A DNA stretch of 64,000 nucleotides from Pseudoalteromonas ulvae UL12 (GCF_014925405.1 NZ_AQHJ01000023.1:186001-250000); one strand, 5' to 3'. Counted from the stretch's first letter, positions 53,401 to 61,651 are shown. Translations and numbers: made by a program. The notes: generated by a model not told the origin, from the sequence alone.

Positions 53401-54331
53401 CGTAGGTTGCAACCCACACTTGACCGTTTTCAAGCGGTACAATTGAACGCACATAAGCATTTTGATTAATTAATGTTTTAGGCGGCATAAACTTGTCTAA
53501 TTTATTTTTCCCATCCCAAAACCATAAGCCACTGCGTGACCCCAGCCAAAAAGTGCCCTGTTTATCTTGGTAAACAGCTCTTACATCGAGTTCTGTGAGC
53601 GTCGATATTGCAATGAATTCATCATTGTCTTTGGCCTTTTTAAATACACCTTTTGTGGTACAGGCCCACACATCCCCATTGCTGGCTTCATAAATACGGT
53701 AAGTAATACTGCCAGCCACAGGCATTTCGAAAAATGAAACTTGCTCGGTAGCAAGGGATACTCGCTCAACACCCAGTTCATGCCCTGCCCACAACTGGTT
53801 TTGGCTATCAATCATTAAGGTTCGAAGAGTGTCGCTTTGCAGCTGCCAAGGCTGTGATTGTGTATTGAGGTGTTGATACGTTTTATGTACTGGACTATAG
53901 CGCGATAAGCCTGACGTTCGTGTCGCCATCCAAATCCCTTGCTGGCTATCTTGCGCTAACGCCACGATATAATTAGCAGCTGGAGATTCTGGATTATTGG
54001 GTTGATGAGGAAAGGATTCAAATTGCACCCCATCAAAGTAAACTAAGCCATTTTGAGTACCAAACCACATTTGCCCATTTGTTAACTCAACAGCACTAGT
54101 GATAACCCCATTACTAATTTTACCTTCATCATCTATAGTGCGAAGCAAAGGCGCAGCCTGAGGAAACAGCGTAGTAGGATTGTTTACCATGACGGACTGC
54201 GACACTTCTGCAGCTCGAAGACTAAAAGCGAATAAAGCAAGGCATACAACGAATACAATGCGGCAGCGAATGAGCAATAAAAAAAATGGTTCAGTTAACA
54301 GCACAATACTAAACTCAGTGTTAATGGACAA
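50456..54331 (-). CDS. Two-component sensor kinase with periplasmic double beta-propeller, Y_Y_Y and GAF domains
   Basis: 1291 residues. After a signal segment (VVCLALFAFSLRAAE), residues about 50-745 contain some fourteen reg_prop repeats of the form GxIWxGTxxGL (such as GQMWFGTQNGLVYFDG). A Y_Y_Y domain follows (LSRLHGLKF ... PGHYVLRMRAKYPNY), then a membrane helix near 825, a coiled coil, a GAF domain (about 880-1040), HisKA with H1059 (GVAHEVNTPLG) and an ATPase domain (NNAIMHAF, DNGKGIDP, GGTGLGLSI). Unlike Bacteroides polysaccharide sensors it lacks receiver and AraC domains, so a separate response regulator is needed and none is adjacent. The ligand, likely an extracellular glycan or similar, is unknown. 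Confidence 0.92.
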   Translation of the reverse strand: MSINTEFSIVLLTEPFFLLLIRCRIVFVVCLALFAFSLRAAEVSQSVMVNNPTTLFPQAAPLLRTIDDEGKISNGVITSAVELTNGQMWFGTQNGLVYFDGVQFESFPHQPNNPESPAANYIVALAQDSQQGIWMATRTSGLSRYSPVHKTYQHLNTQSQPWQLQSDTLRTLMIDSQNQLWAGHELGVERVSLATEQVSFFEMPVAGSITYRIYEASNGDVWACTTKGVFKKAKDNDEFIAISTLTELDVRAVYQDKQGTFWLGSRSGLWFWDGKNKLDKFMPPKTLINQNAYVRSIVPLENGQVWVATYGNGLWVLNAKSHQFERHLKHDPSVKSSLVFDEIGTAFLSKNGALVIGTWGAGLQVMNANTASSFVTLRHSLQHDNGLSYANVRTVLELNNGLIAVGTTGQGVDIIDPQRGRVSSINRTNEGKALTNVVSLAQQQSGTIWAGTASSGLVKLDLDSKRFIPSGVIGINKGAVLRMLVLRNQTLVVGTAKGVCLVTLKNNDCQYLHKKSDGQIMLDTVTSLLEDQFGALWISTHNGVYRLAQADTELDHFKAATIEHSLSHNYVLGMVSDFAGSIWLTTSIGFDQITNLDQADPMFTRLKQRLPITKRTPGANMLLDSSGRIWSATSVLDINAEKYMSLGKNEGVDFGVAWLGAYTKMRNGLMLFGGTQGLLIIDPDEFEMTHLPSDFNVTRLDINGQDFPLSRLHGLKFLPDENNVRFHFALSDLLFEKTVKYEYWLEGETQEKWQAIDSGIHFVQFNNLTPGHYVLRMRAKYPNYQQMPVPIAIKFTVLPAFWQTWWFKILVVLLITGVILQIFRWRIGLVRAQATKLEDLVNQRTREIQVINQIGRQFTLQLLLDELLNDIYGQINQIFQADRFGIGILNPEKNLLEFDYAVERGVRYLAYSRSLDEPGQLAVYAVKHNQSILINDYEKEYQKYYPQQDLNEHTLSSGSKEIKAVSMMYVPMQHNGEMLGVISIQSVVNNSYSEHDLTLLESLAAYATIAVSNARSHLNLMQVHQNLKNSMEELKHTQEQLIMHEKMAYLGQLVAGVAHEVNTPLGITVTAASVLDDHTQNLQRHFSNETLSRTRLHDFFVSAEQSIQLIKDNTERAASLVQRFKQVAVESSSDNETQIKLDEFIAGVVAGQQSLLDLKGIAVEVVVPDMLEIQTYPGALAQVLFSLLNNAIMHAFSDHLAPKVLIEVKVVQAQCFISVRDNGKGIDPQVIDKIFDPFFTTNRLQGGTGLGLSITFNLVHQVLQGTIQCHSELGSGCEFMISLPLVAHRTK

Positions 54332-54403
54332 CAGTAGCTAAATTATTGTGTAATCATACATAAAAGCAAGGTAGATGCGTGTGGTACAAACAGTTAAAGT
54401 CAA

Positions 54404-54733
54404 TTAACCTTCAGCGTTTTGCTGTGACAACACACCTTTAAAAAGAAGCGGATAACGACGTAAACGCTGACCAATGTAATCGTCTGCTAAAATTTGCTGA
54501 GCGATACGCTCAACATCATCGTCAACCTCAAAAACCCAATCAAAACGCTCAATTGCAAGCAAGAAGCCCTTTTTTAAATAAAGCTGCGATCGATATTCGT
54601 CGCAATTCCTTTTGATAATTGCCAATTTAGTGGGGTATTGCCGCAACTCTTCTATCACTCGCTCAATATATTGGTGCTGAGTGTCTTTTTTTGTACGAGG
54701 AGGCTTGCGTCTCGGACGATTGACATACACCAT
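54404..54733 (-). CDS. Small basic protein of unknown function
   Basis: 109 residues, starting MVYVNRPRRKPPRTKKDTQH. The N-terminal 20 residues are strongly basic; the rest is helical with alternating charge (YIERVIEELRQYPTKLAIIK, VDDDVERIAQQILADDYIGQ). No family is recognised. A nucleic-acid-binding role would fit the basic tail but is a guess. Its ATG lies two bases after the stop of the DUF3081 gene, so the two are co-transcribed and probably translationally coupled. Confidence 0.7.
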   Translation of the reverse strand: MVYVNRPRRKPPRTKKDTQHQYIERVIEELRQYPTKLAIIKRNCDEYRSQLYLKKGFLLAIERFDWVFEVDDDVERIAQQILADDYIGQRLRRYPLLFKGVLSQQNAEG

Positions 54734-54735
54734 TT

Positions 54736-54999
54736 CTAAGAACCAATAAGCCGATGAATACTGGTCACTTTCGCTAAAAAATCTGACTTATTTTTCTCAC
54801 TTTGGTAATCAAGGTGGTAGGTATTGTGAAAACCAAAACGCATCAATACCCCACTGCCCTGCAAATAGAGAGTATAACCATCAAAATCAGTAAACGCGGT
54901 GATCCCTTGGTAAAAGTACCCTTGTGACTGTTTATCACCATGACGCTGAATGTAGTCAAACACAGATAAAATTGTCTTGCTCGATAAATCGTTTTTCAT
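54736..54999 (-). CDS. DUF3081 family protein
   Basis: 87 residues. The segment GITAFTDFDGYTLYLQGSGV followed by LMRFGFHNTYHLDYQSE matches what I know of the DUF3081 family, small cytoplasmic proteins found in Shewanella, Vibrio and Pseudoalteromonas. Function is unknown. It is the first gene of a two-gene operon with the small basic protein downstream, with GAGGTAAGA-type ribosome binding sequence ahead of its ATG. Confidence 0.8.
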   Translation of the reverse strand: MKNDLSSKTILSVFDYIQRHGDKQSQGYFYQGITAFTDFDGYTLYLQGSGVLMRFGFHNTYHLDYQSEKNKSDFLAKVTSIHRLIGS

Positions 55000-55069
55000 A
55001 TCTTACCTCTAAATAAAATACGAACAAAAACACAATAACGATTACTATAGCAATTAATTATGACGACCT

Positions 55070-55258
55070 TTATTCCCTATGAGCTTGCTCAGTAACGGCA
55101 ACTAAGGTAAAGCTTGCTAAAGCAATCAACATCCCCATTGCAGGCCACTTAACCCACAAATAATCTGGGACAGTCAATATATTAATGATGAATAACAGAC
55201 ACACTATCGGTAATAATCTGAAAAACAATCTGATAACACGGCTTTTTACACTGTTCAT
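55070..55258 (-). CDS. Small two-helix membrane protein
   Basis: 62 residues: a basic start (MNSVKSRVIRLFFRLLP), a membrane segment at about 16-33, a short loop YLWVKWPAM, a second membrane segment at about 41-57 and a charged end. The loop WxKWPAMG followed by a hydrophobic helix recalls the 2TM-domain proteins, but I do not claim the family. GAGGGG precedes the ATG. Probably real from its composition and ribosome binding site; role unknown. Confidence 0.6.
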   Translation of the reverse strand: MNSVKSRVIRLFFRLLPIVCLLFIINILTVPDYLWVKWPAMGMLIALASFTLVAVTEQAHRE

Positions 55259-55365
55259 AATAAACCCCTCTAGTCATTGGAAGGTTGATTATTGACGCAT
55301 ATCAGATCAAAAACAGGTGCCAAACGTCACGACTATCTTGATGACAACATTGCTCTTTGTTGGCA

Positions 55366-55404
55366 ATAAAAAAGCCCACGCTAACTCAGTTAGACGAGGG
55401 CTCT
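55366..55404 (-). terminator. Terminator after the RDD gene
   Basis: AGCCC...CTAAC and GTTAG...GGGCT form a long stem with a mismatched middle (AC.G against ACGA), with an A run on the left giving the minus-strand T tract. It lies 18 bases after the stop at 55422. Confidence 0.8.
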
Positions 55405-55421
55405 GCAAAGTGTGTATTCTT

Positions 55422-55880
55422 TTAAGCGTGTTTGACTACCACTGTGCCTGCTAGTATGTCATGCCAACCACGATTTTGTTCATCAAATATAATCCAAATA
55501 AAACCCAGACCCAAAGGGATTGCCGATATAAAATAACCCACATAACGAAGTAGCGCCTGAGCGGGTGATACATGTAAACCAGTTTTTGCATCCAACACTT
55601 GGGTCGACATCACCATTTTTCCCGGGGTCGCCGCTTTTTTAACCCAAAACACAATAGCTAACACCAGTGGTAATAGTTTGTCATAAAACACATGGTTGAC
55701 ACTCCACTCACTTTGAAGTTCCAGCCATTGGGTATCGCCATAGAAAATACCAAAACTCATTGCCAGTATAAGACCCAGTAAAATGGCATCAATAAGGTAA
55801 GCGGCAAGACGACGCATAAACCCAGCATTATGGGTTTCTCTTGCACTGTGGTAATAACCGTTATCAACTGATGTTTGCAT
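55422..55880 (-). CDS. RDD family membrane protein
   Basis: 152 residues. The family motif appears as FMRRLAAYLIDAILLGLILA, with an Arg-rich start and Asp in helix 1. A second helix (LPLVLAIVFWVKKAATPGKM) carries the KxxTPGK signature, and DAKTGLHVSPAQALLRYVGY precedes the last helix pair. RDD proteins are small polytopic inner-membrane proteins; some are ion antiporters and others have unknown roles. No fused domain is present and no neighbour hints at its job. Confidence 0.9.
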   Translation of the reverse strand: MQTSVDNGYYHSARETHNAGFMRRLAAYLIDAILLGLILAMSFGIFYGDTQWLELQSEWSVNHVFYDKLLPLVLAIVFWVKKAATPGKMVMSTQVLDAKTGLHVSPAQALLRYVGYFISAIPLGLGFIWIIFDEQNRGWHDILAGTVVVKHA

Positions 55881-56047
55881 AATAAAACTCTCTTAACTGA
55901 GCGCGTGTTGTGTGACGCGTTAATCTGATGGCCTAAGTATTGACCGATAGACAAAGTAACCATGCAATTAAGTGATGAAAGGACTATTTTGGGGATAGAC
56001 AGTTAATATTTGGGAAAATGGGAAAATGACTGTTAAGCATCTAAATA

Positions 56048-56072
56048 ACAAAGCCACAGAGCCGTGGCCTTA
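56048..56072 (-). terminator. Probable terminator after the small lipoprotein gene
   Basis: GCCAC at 56053-56057 pairs with GTGGC at 56064-56068 across AGAGCC; the minus strand continues TTTGTTATTT. It is 37 bases after the stop at 56109. Confidence 0.5.
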
Positions 56073-56108
56073 TTATTCGTTTATCTCGATAAAAACCTGC
56101 TATGGTAA

Positions 56109-56501
56109 TTAACTTCTGACGTTATTAGCATTAATACGGTTCATTAAGTTCCTCACCCAATTGGCGTATTGGCGATGAATACTCTTACCATCATATTTCA
56201 AATTCGTTGAATCAACATAATCAATCTTATAATGAGTCTCATCATACGTAATCATAACCACTAATTGATGTGTACGAATATTGAGTGTTGCTTCCACTTT
56301 GCCTGCATCTACAACATGAGCTTGCCAACCAAGGGATACCGCGGCTTTAATAATCGACTGCTCGATTTGGTTAATATCAGGCTGAGTTTGGCCATAATTG
56401 GCAATCGTTTGTTGACCATAATCAGGCATTGGGATCGTTGTCCGACAACCACTGAGCGCAATACATAATCCTAATAAAGCCCATACTAAAATACGATTCA
56501 T
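56109..56501 (-). CDS. Small lipoprotein of unknown function
   Basis: 130 residues. A lipoprotein signal is clear (MNRILVWALLGLCIALSGC). The mature part has a short Pro/Gln/Tyr-rich stretch and a compact alpha/beta domain: INQIEQSIIKAAVSLGWQAH, VEATLNIRTHQLVVMITYDE and IHRQYANWVRNLMNRIN. The pattern of one helix, three strands and one helix (a GW..H..DAGKVEATL core) is typical of a group of conserved but uncharacterised proteobacterial lipoproteins. Residue after Cys is Arg, so outer-membrane sorting is expected. GGAGTATTCA precedes the ATG. Confidence 0.82.
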   Translation of the reverse strand: MNRILVWALLGLCIALSGCRTTIPMPDYGQQTIANYGQTQPDINQIEQSIIKAAVSLGWQAHVVDAGKVEATLNIRTHQLVVMITYDETHYKIDYVDSTNLKYDGKSIHRQYANWVRNLMNRINANNVRS

Positions 56502-56640
56502 TGAATACTCCTTTTTAAAACCTGCATGCTAAGCGCTGGTGCAGCTATTGTAAAGTGCATAAAAATCAATGATCCATCGTTTATTCAAAAACATCACGAC
56601 CGAGACGCATAAAGCAAATCATGAGTATTAAAACAACAAC

Positions 56641-56802
56641 TTAATCATCTGAGAAAAGTTGCTTAGCCGCTTTATCCTTTCGGCATCGCTGCGAACAATA
56701 CTTAATTTGCAACCACTGTTTTTGCCATTTCTTTCGCCAACTAAATGGCCTCAGGCATATCGGGCAAATTTTGCTGGGTAAATGAACTTTTTTATGAGCC
56801 AT
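56641..56802 (-). CDS. DUF2256 zinc-ribbon-like small protein
   Basis: 53 residues from ATG 56802: MAHKKVHLPSKICPICLRPF, then SWRKKWQKQWLQIKYCSQRC and RKDKAA. Four Cys in CPxCxRPF and YCSxRC form a likely zinc site. This is the DUF2256 family, which is known to be encoded next to, or fused with, photolyase/cryptochrome genes. Here its ATG is one base after the cryptochrome stop, so the two are translationally coupled. A longer frame reading upstream overlaps the photolyase gene and is not the real start. Confidence 0.9.
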   Translation of the reverse strand: MAHKKVHLPSKICPICLRPFSWRKKWQKQWLQIKYCSQRCRKDKAAKQLFSDD

Positions 56803-56803
56803 G

Positions 56804-58291
56804 CTAAGACTGCTGACTGTGGTTATTGGGCCGAACATTGACATGTCGCTGTAAAATTCGGCGCACCTCACGCTGCACAGCGTCTTTTTTTCTAAAGTCC
56901 CATAATCGCTCTCTGGCTTGCTGGGCTGCAACATCTAAGTCAATCATAGGTGGGTAATACTCTTGCTCTAAATTAAAATCATTAAAAATGGCTTCCATTG
57001 GCGGCTGCAACCAAGGCTGATGAATATATTCGGTCGGTAACTTTTTAAGTTCAGGACACCAAGTACGGATAAACTCGCCGCTCGGATCTTGGTCTTGAGA
57101 TTGCTTGATTGGGTTATACAAACGGATAGTATTAATGCCAGTTACAGAGGCTTGCATTTGAATTTGCGGGTAATGGATCCCCGGTTCAAAATCAAGAAAA
57201 TACTGCGCCAAAGGTAAGCTTGCCTGTTGCCAAGAAATATTCAAATGATGGGTAACAAAACTGACTAACATGGCACGCATCCGAAAATTAATATACCCCG
57301 TCTTTTTTAAGCAGCGCATACAGGCATCAATAATAGGGATCCCTGTTTTTCCGTGTTGCCATAAGACTAAATCCTGACTCACTGAATCATCATTACGAAA
57401 TGGATAATCTTGGTAGCCATTGTTGAGTGGCTCAAACTCTATCCGAGATTCACTTTCGAATTTTTGCATAAAGTGACAATGCCAATGCAAGCGAGAAATA
57501 AACGAGGCAAGTGGTTTTTTCCAACCTTGCTTTGCATCATGGTAATGAGTAATTGCATGTTGATACACTTGGCGCAAACTCAGATTACCCCACGCTAAAT
57601 ATGGCGATAAACGCGAGCAATGTGTTTGGCTTAAACTCGGGCTGGAAATCCCTTTTTGGTATCCTTTTGCCCGCTCAGCGAAAAAACTCTTCAGTACAGC
57701 ACGCGCTGCTTTTGGCCCACCCTGCTGAAAATGCGGATCAATAACTTGGTATGCATGCAAGTGATCTGGGACTTGATACGTCGTTAAAGTCAGCGGGTTT
57801 ATCTGCTGCCAATTTGGAGTGGCTACGGGTGATGATATCGTCTGCTCCCATAATGTTTGCCAATCTCGGCGGTTCTTTTTCCCCCTGACAACCGCACCCG
57901 TTGGACTTTCAATCCATTGAATTTGTTTACTATCACACCAAGCCTTTACCGCTTTATCGCGCGCAAACGTATTAGCCAAACCAATTTCTTGATGACTGTA
58001 AATTGTATTGATCTCAAATTGCTGATTCAACGAATTGAGTAACGATTCCATTGCTTCACTGAAGATATAAATTTGGCAATTAAACCGCGCAAGCTGTTGG
58101 TTTAAATCCATTAACGACTGCCATACAAAGCGCCAGTGCCGCTCAGTGTAATGCACATCATTCAATAAAATCGGCTCAAAATTATAGATCAATAAAACCG
58201 GGAGATGCTCAGAAAATGCCTGCTGCAGAGGCGCATGATCTGATAACCGCAAATCCCGCTTGAACCACACTATATTAATCGCTGAATCCAT
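56804..58291 (-). CDS. Cryptochrome/photolyase family protein (FAD-binding)
   Basis: 495 residues. The N-terminal photolyase alpha/beta domain starts [20 protein letters not shown]. The C-terminal FAD domain shows [60 protein letters not shown] (with Asn/Arg of the flavin site) and [10 protein letters not shown] near the end. It belongs to the DNA photolyase class by fold, and its pairing with DUF2256 points to the less-studied cryptochrome-like branch rather than the classical PhrB. No iron-sulfur cysteines are seen. Either light-driven pyrimidine-dimer repair or light sensing is possible. Confidence 0.88.
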   Translation of the reverse strand: MDSAINIVWFKRDLRLSDHAPLQQAFSEHLPVLLIYNFEPILLNDVHYTERHWRFVWQSLMDLNQQLARFNCQIYIFSEAMESLLNSLNQQFEINTIYSHQEIGLANTFARDKAVKAWCDSKQIQWIESPTGAVVRGKKNRRDWQTLWEQTISSPVATPNWQQINPLTLTTYQVPDHLHAYQVIDPHFQQGGPKAARAVLKSFFAERAKGYQKGISSPSLSQTHCSRLSPYLAWGNLSLRQVYQHAITHYHDAKQGWKKPLASFISRLHWHCHFMQKFESESRIEFEPLNNGYQDYPFRNDDSVSQDLVLWQHGKTGIPIIDACMRCLKKTGYINFRMRAMLVSFVTHHLNISWQQASLPLAQYFLDFEPGIHYPQIQMQASVTGINTIRLYNPIKQSQDQDPSGEFIRTWCPELKKLPTEYIHQPWLQPPMEAIFNDFNLEQEYYPPMIDLDVAAQQARERLWDFRKKDAVQREVRRILQRHVNVRPNNHSQQS

Positions 58292-58526
58292 AGACTCGAA
58301 GAGTTGTTAAATTGGCTATTAAATACGTATAACAACCCCAATCCGATCGCCATGATTTAATGCAAAGCCTCACTAACGCAAAAAATGTCAAACGCGGCGC
58401 TATGATTAGAGCTTGTACTCAAAATGTAACTTCTTTGAAATAAAACAGTCATTCTTTGTCCCTAAACTCTCACGCCATCACACATTGCTGCACAAGCAAT
58501 ATCGTTAACCCTAAGAGACAACAACA

Positions 58527-60212
58527 ATGAATAAGAACTTAGTTGCCCTGGCAATCTCCAGTGTTTTTTTAACTGCATGTAACAACACTGACACCAAAGA
58601 AATTGAAGTCATTAAAGAAGTAGAAGTCATCAAAGAAGTCGCTCCAACACCAGTTACAACAGTAAAAAATGTGATTTTAATGATTGGCGATGGCATGGGC
58701 CCGCAACAAGTCGGCTTGCTTGAAGAATATGCGCGCCGTGCGCCTAATTCTACCTACAATAATAAAGGCAACATCACTGCTTTATCGAAGCTCGCAAATG
58801 CAGGTCAAATGGGCCTTTCACTCAACGCACCTCATGGTGCAAATGGCATGTTAGTGACTGATTCTGCCTGTTCTGCAACCCAGTTGGCCACTGGTAAAGC
58901 GGCTGGTTCAGAAATGATTGGCCTTGATGATCAAGGTTATATTGTTGAAACTATCTTAGAAAAAGCTAAAAAAGCAGGAAAAGCAACGGGCTTAGTGTCT
59001 GACACTCGGATCACCCACGCTACCCCAGCTGCATTTGCAGCTCATCAACCTCATCGCTCACTTGAAGCTGAAATTGCCGCTGAAATGATCAGTTCAGGCA
59101 TGGTTGATGTAATGTTATCAGGTGGTGCTCGTGTATTTGTTCCTGCTGATATCAGCACCGACGAAGCTGACAGACAAATCATGGCTGATTTAGGTGCGCC
59201 CACTAGCGTGTATAAAAAATCAAAACGCAAAGATGACCGCAATTTAATCGTAGAAGCCAAAGATCAACATGGCTACACCTTAGCGTTTGATAAAACGCAA
59301 ATGCAAAACAGCGATGCAACTAAATTGCTTGGTTTATTTGCCAACTCTGGCATGGCAGATGGCATCGCTTATAAAGCGTGCCGCGCCGCTGATACCTGTA
59401 GCCAACCGTCGTTAAAAGAAATGACCGTCAAAGCCCTTGATATCCTAGCTAAAGATGAAGATGGCTTCTTTTTGATGATTGAAGGAGGTCAAATTGATTG
59501 GGCAGGTCACGCCAACGACGCAGGCTGGATGCTGAATGAATTACTGAAATTCGATGAAGCAGTTGAGGCGGTTTACGACTGGGTCAAAGATCGCAACGAT
59601 ACACTCGTAGTCGTCACAGCAGATCACGAAACTGGCAGCTTTGGTTTTAGTTATTCTCGTAAAGAATTACCACAAGCACGCACGCTAGATGGCGATGGTA
59701 TGAAAGGTGCTGATTACAAACCTAACTTTAACTTTGGCGCATTATCTCATCTCGATAAACTTTACGGTCAAACAGGCACTTTCTTTGACATGATGAACGC
59801 TGCAAACAGTGATTGGGACTTTGCAGCAGCCACCGCACAAAATTGGATGGATGCAGTAAATCAATACAGCTTGTATAAAGTTGATATTGACCAAGCCAGC
59901 AAAATTGGCGAGCGTGAAATCAACGAATACTATGTTGCCGATCACAGCTATCAAAGTGCTGAGATGGTGCCAAGCTTTGCTGATTTCAAAGAGTTTTATG
60001 TTTATGCCGACGAAGATCACACCGCCAAAATAGGTCGCGCACTTGCCGCTGATCAAAACGTAGTGTGGGGAACGGGCACTCATACAGCCGCGCCTGTACC
60101 TGTCTATGCCTTTGGCCCTGACGGTGTCACCAGAGGGTTTTCAACCATGCAACACCATGTAGAAATATCACAAAAAATGATGACTGCATTAGGGCTAACA
60201 TACGCCGAATAA
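58527..60212 (+). CDS. phoA: Alkaline phosphatase, lipoprotein form
   Basis: 561 residues. A lipoprotein signal ends MNKNLVALAISSVFLTAC (Cys18), then a charged linker with two copies of IEVIKEV/VEVIKEV. The alkaline-phosphatase core has metal ligand D55 in LMIGDGMGPQQ, nucleophile S113 in TDSACSATQLATGK, THATPAAFAAH, MIEGGQIDWAGHANDAG and VVTADHETGSFGF, with GTGTHTAAPVPVYAFGPDG near the end. It releases phosphate from monoesters in the periplasm or at the cell surface. It is monocistronic with a strong terminator; no convincing Pho box was found upstream. Assignment to the PhoA fold is firm, symbol less so. Confidence 0.93.
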   Translation: MNKNLVALAISSVFLTACNNTDTKEIEVIKEVEVIKEVAPTPVTTVKNVILMIGDGMGPQQVGLLEEYARRAPNSTYNNKGNITALSKLANAGQMGLSLNAPHGANGMLVTDSACSATQLATGKAAGSEMIGLDDQGYIVETILEKAKKAGKATGLVSDTRITHATPAAFAAHQPHRSLEAEIAAEMISSGMVDVMLSGGARVFVPADISTDEADRQIMADLGAPTSVYKKSKRKDDRNLIVEAKDQHGYTLAFDKTQMQNSDATKLLGLFANSGMADGIAYKACRAADTCSQPSLKEMTVKALDILAKDEDGFFLMIEGGQIDWAGHANDAGWMLNELLKFDEAVEAVYDWVKDRNDTLVVVTADHETGSFGFSYSRKELPQARTLDGDGMKGADYKPNFNFGALSHLDKLYGQTGTFFDMMNAANSDWDFAAATAQNWMDAVNQYSLYKVDIDQASKIGEREINEYYVADHSYQSAEMVPSFADFKEFYVYADEDHTAKIGRALAADQNVVWGTGTHTAAPVPVYAFGPDGVTRGFSTMQHHVEISQKMMTALGLTYAE

Positions 60213-60234
60213 TTAAAAATGTGATGAGATAAAC

Positions 60235-60269
60235 AAAGCCATCTTGCCAACACGCCAGATGGCTTTTTT
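60235..60269 (+). terminator. Terminator after the alkaline phosphatase gene
   Basis: AAAGCCATCT at 60235-60244 pairs with AGATGGCTTT at 60257-60266 across a 12-base loop, followed by more T. It lies 22 bases after the stop. Confidence 0.9.
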
Positions 60270-60444
60270 CATTATCACCTTGGAAACTTCATTAACGTTA
60301 CGCCAAAAATTAAGCGCCCACATACAACTAAAACGTATAGCCCAAGTCATCAAGTTTAAAAATCTTCAAGCCCAACGGTCGTTATTTCTTCATCAACAGC
60401 AGATAAACTAGAGTACAATGCCCTTTTTATGAATTGGAGTTCTC

Positions 60445-60801
60445 ATGACTATTTCTCGCCAACACACTAATCAACGCATGAGCCGTATTGTGACGCATAA
60501 CAACACTGTTTACTTGTGTGGCCAAGTTTGCAGCGATGCAACTCAAGGGATCACTGAGCAAACCCAAACCATGCTAGCAAAAGTAGATGACCTATTGGCA
60601 CAAGCAAACAGCGATAAATATCACCTCTTAAGTGCGACTGTGTATGTCAGTGATATGAAGTATTTTGCACCAATGAACGACGTATGGGATGCTTGGGTAC
60701 CCGAAGGGCATGCACCAGCTCGCGCTTGTGTTCAAGCGCCAATGGCACGTCCAGAATTACTAGTTGAAGTCTCTGTCATTGCCGCAGTAAAAAACACTTA
60801 A
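60445..60801 (+). CDS. RidA family protein
   Basis: 118 residues. The Rid fold shows in [40 protein letters not shown] and the signature [20 protein letters not shown] with the conserved Arg, ending [12 protein letters not shown]. RidA hydrolyses reactive enamine/imine intermediates from PLP enzymes. This sequence resembles the YoaB/Rid-related group, where residues lining the pocket differ from RidA itself, so deaminase activity is not certain. GGAG lies eight bases before the ATG. It is transcribed alone. Confidence 0.9.
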   Translation: MTISRQHTNQRMSRIVTHNNTVYLCGQVCSDATQGITEQTQTMLAKVDDLLAQANSDKYHLLSATVYVSDMKYFAPMNDVWDAWVPEGHAPARACVQAPMARPELLVEVSVIAAVKNT

Positions 60802-60924
60802 CTTAGCCACTATTTTCGAAAAGCGACCATATCCCAACCTGTTCAATCAGACTCTGGATGTGGTTAATGCTTCAACGGTCTTTTTGCACTCGAGACGACA
60901 ATAATAAAACGCCTTGATTCAATT

Positions 60925-60944
60925 GAAAGTTCAACAACCCCTAA
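60925..60944. repeat. Solo terminal repeat resembling the MITE end at 37842
   Basis: Read on the minus strand, this is TTAGGGGTTGTTGAACTTTC, identical in 19 of 20 positions to the left end of the MITE-like element (37841-37860). No partner end is found within 300 bases, as that would fall in the RidA gene. It may be the surviving end of a decayed relative, with internal sequence lying between 60802 and 60924. Confidence 0.6.
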
Positions 60945-60971
60945 TCACTCTAAAAAATACGCTTAAATAAC

Positions 60972-61187
60972 ATGAAACAAGAAATAACTTATGAGTTTAG
61001 CGATGCACAAGTTGCTAATCGTTTTCGAAACGAACTCAAACATTGGCCTAAAGCCGAAGTAAAAGCAGTGCTTTTTCAAAATGATAAACGTGTAAAAGTC
61101 AGTTATTACACTGCAGACGATGGGTTTGATACCACCTGTAGTGAACTCGATACGCTTGCGGCAGCGTATAACGCAGCCGAGTGCTAG
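60972..61187 (+). CDS. Small conserved-looking protein of unknown function
   Basis: 71 residues: ITYEFSDAQVANRFRNELKH, then KAVLFQNDKRVKVSYYTADD, then DTTCSELDTLAAAYNAAEC. Composition and predicted beta-alpha-beta structure look like a genuine cytoplasmic ferredoxin-like mini-domain. It lacks an obvious ribosome binding site. It ends 23 bases from the end of the convergent TerB gene. No function is assigned. Confidence 0.6.
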   Translation: MKQEITYEFSDAQVANRFRNELKHWPKAEVKAVLFQNDKRVKVSYYTADDGFDTTCSELDTLAAAYNAAEC

Positions 61188-61210
61188 TCCTAACTAACGG
61201 CTAGTCGATG

Positions 61211-61651
61211 TTACTTTTTAGCCGCTAGTTTAGTGGCGATAAAGTCACTATGGCTGATATATAATAGTCCCGCAATGCGCCGAACAATATGCTCTTCATG
61301 GCTATCGAGCTCATCATCTGCAAACGCAACATGCCATAACAGCTCAACAATTTCAGTACGCTCAACATCACTGGTTTGATTATTGATTTGTTTCACAAAC
61401 GCAAATAAATCTATGGCTTCTTCGACTAATGATTCTGCTTTATTGATTAATGCATCAGCCTGAGCAGCCGAAAGCTCGCAGCGAGTCACTAAAATTTGTG
61501 CCACTTTGGCCAACTCACGTTTACTCGAACGGCCATCCGCTCGCATCACTTCGACCAATAAAGCGGCTAATGCGGTATTAAAATCAAGTTCATTCCTTGC
61601 CAACTCTTGGGGATTCAAGTCTTGTAGTAATTTTTTGATATGGCTTAACAT
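61211..61651 (-). CDS. TerB-family (tellurite resistance protein B-like) protein
   Basis: 146 residues, all helical. The TerB fold shows in TALAALLVEVMRADGRSSKR, with the acidic metal-binding-like loop ADGRSSKRE, and the repeat VELLWHVAFADDELDSHEEH with its second acidic loop ADDELDSHE, followed by IVRRIAGLLYIS. Stand-alone members of this family without other ter genes are common and have no proven tellurite role; they may bind divalent metal at the membrane face. No ter neighbours lie in the window. GAGGAAG before the ATG supports the start. Confidence 0.9.
   Translation of the reverse strand: MLSHIKKLLQDLNPQELARNELDFNTALAALLVEVMRADGRSSKRELAKVAQILVTRCELSAAQADALINKAESLVEEAIDLFAFVKQINNQTSDVERTEIVELLWHVAFADDELDSHEEHIVRRIAGLLYISHSDFIATKLAAKK

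Noticed and set aside
50456..54331. Bacteroides-type hybrid two-component system controlling a polysaccharide utilisation locus
   Set aside because: No receiver or AraC domain and no SusCD or glycoside hydrolase genes nearby.
58292..58526. Possible Pho box before the alkaline phosphatase (CAGTCATTCTTTGTC)
   Set aside because: The two GTC cores are 10 rather than 11 bases apart and the second half lacks CATA; too weak to call.
61211..61651. Tellurite-resistance island
   Set aside because: Only a lone TerB-like gene is present; no terA, C, D, E or Z neighbours.
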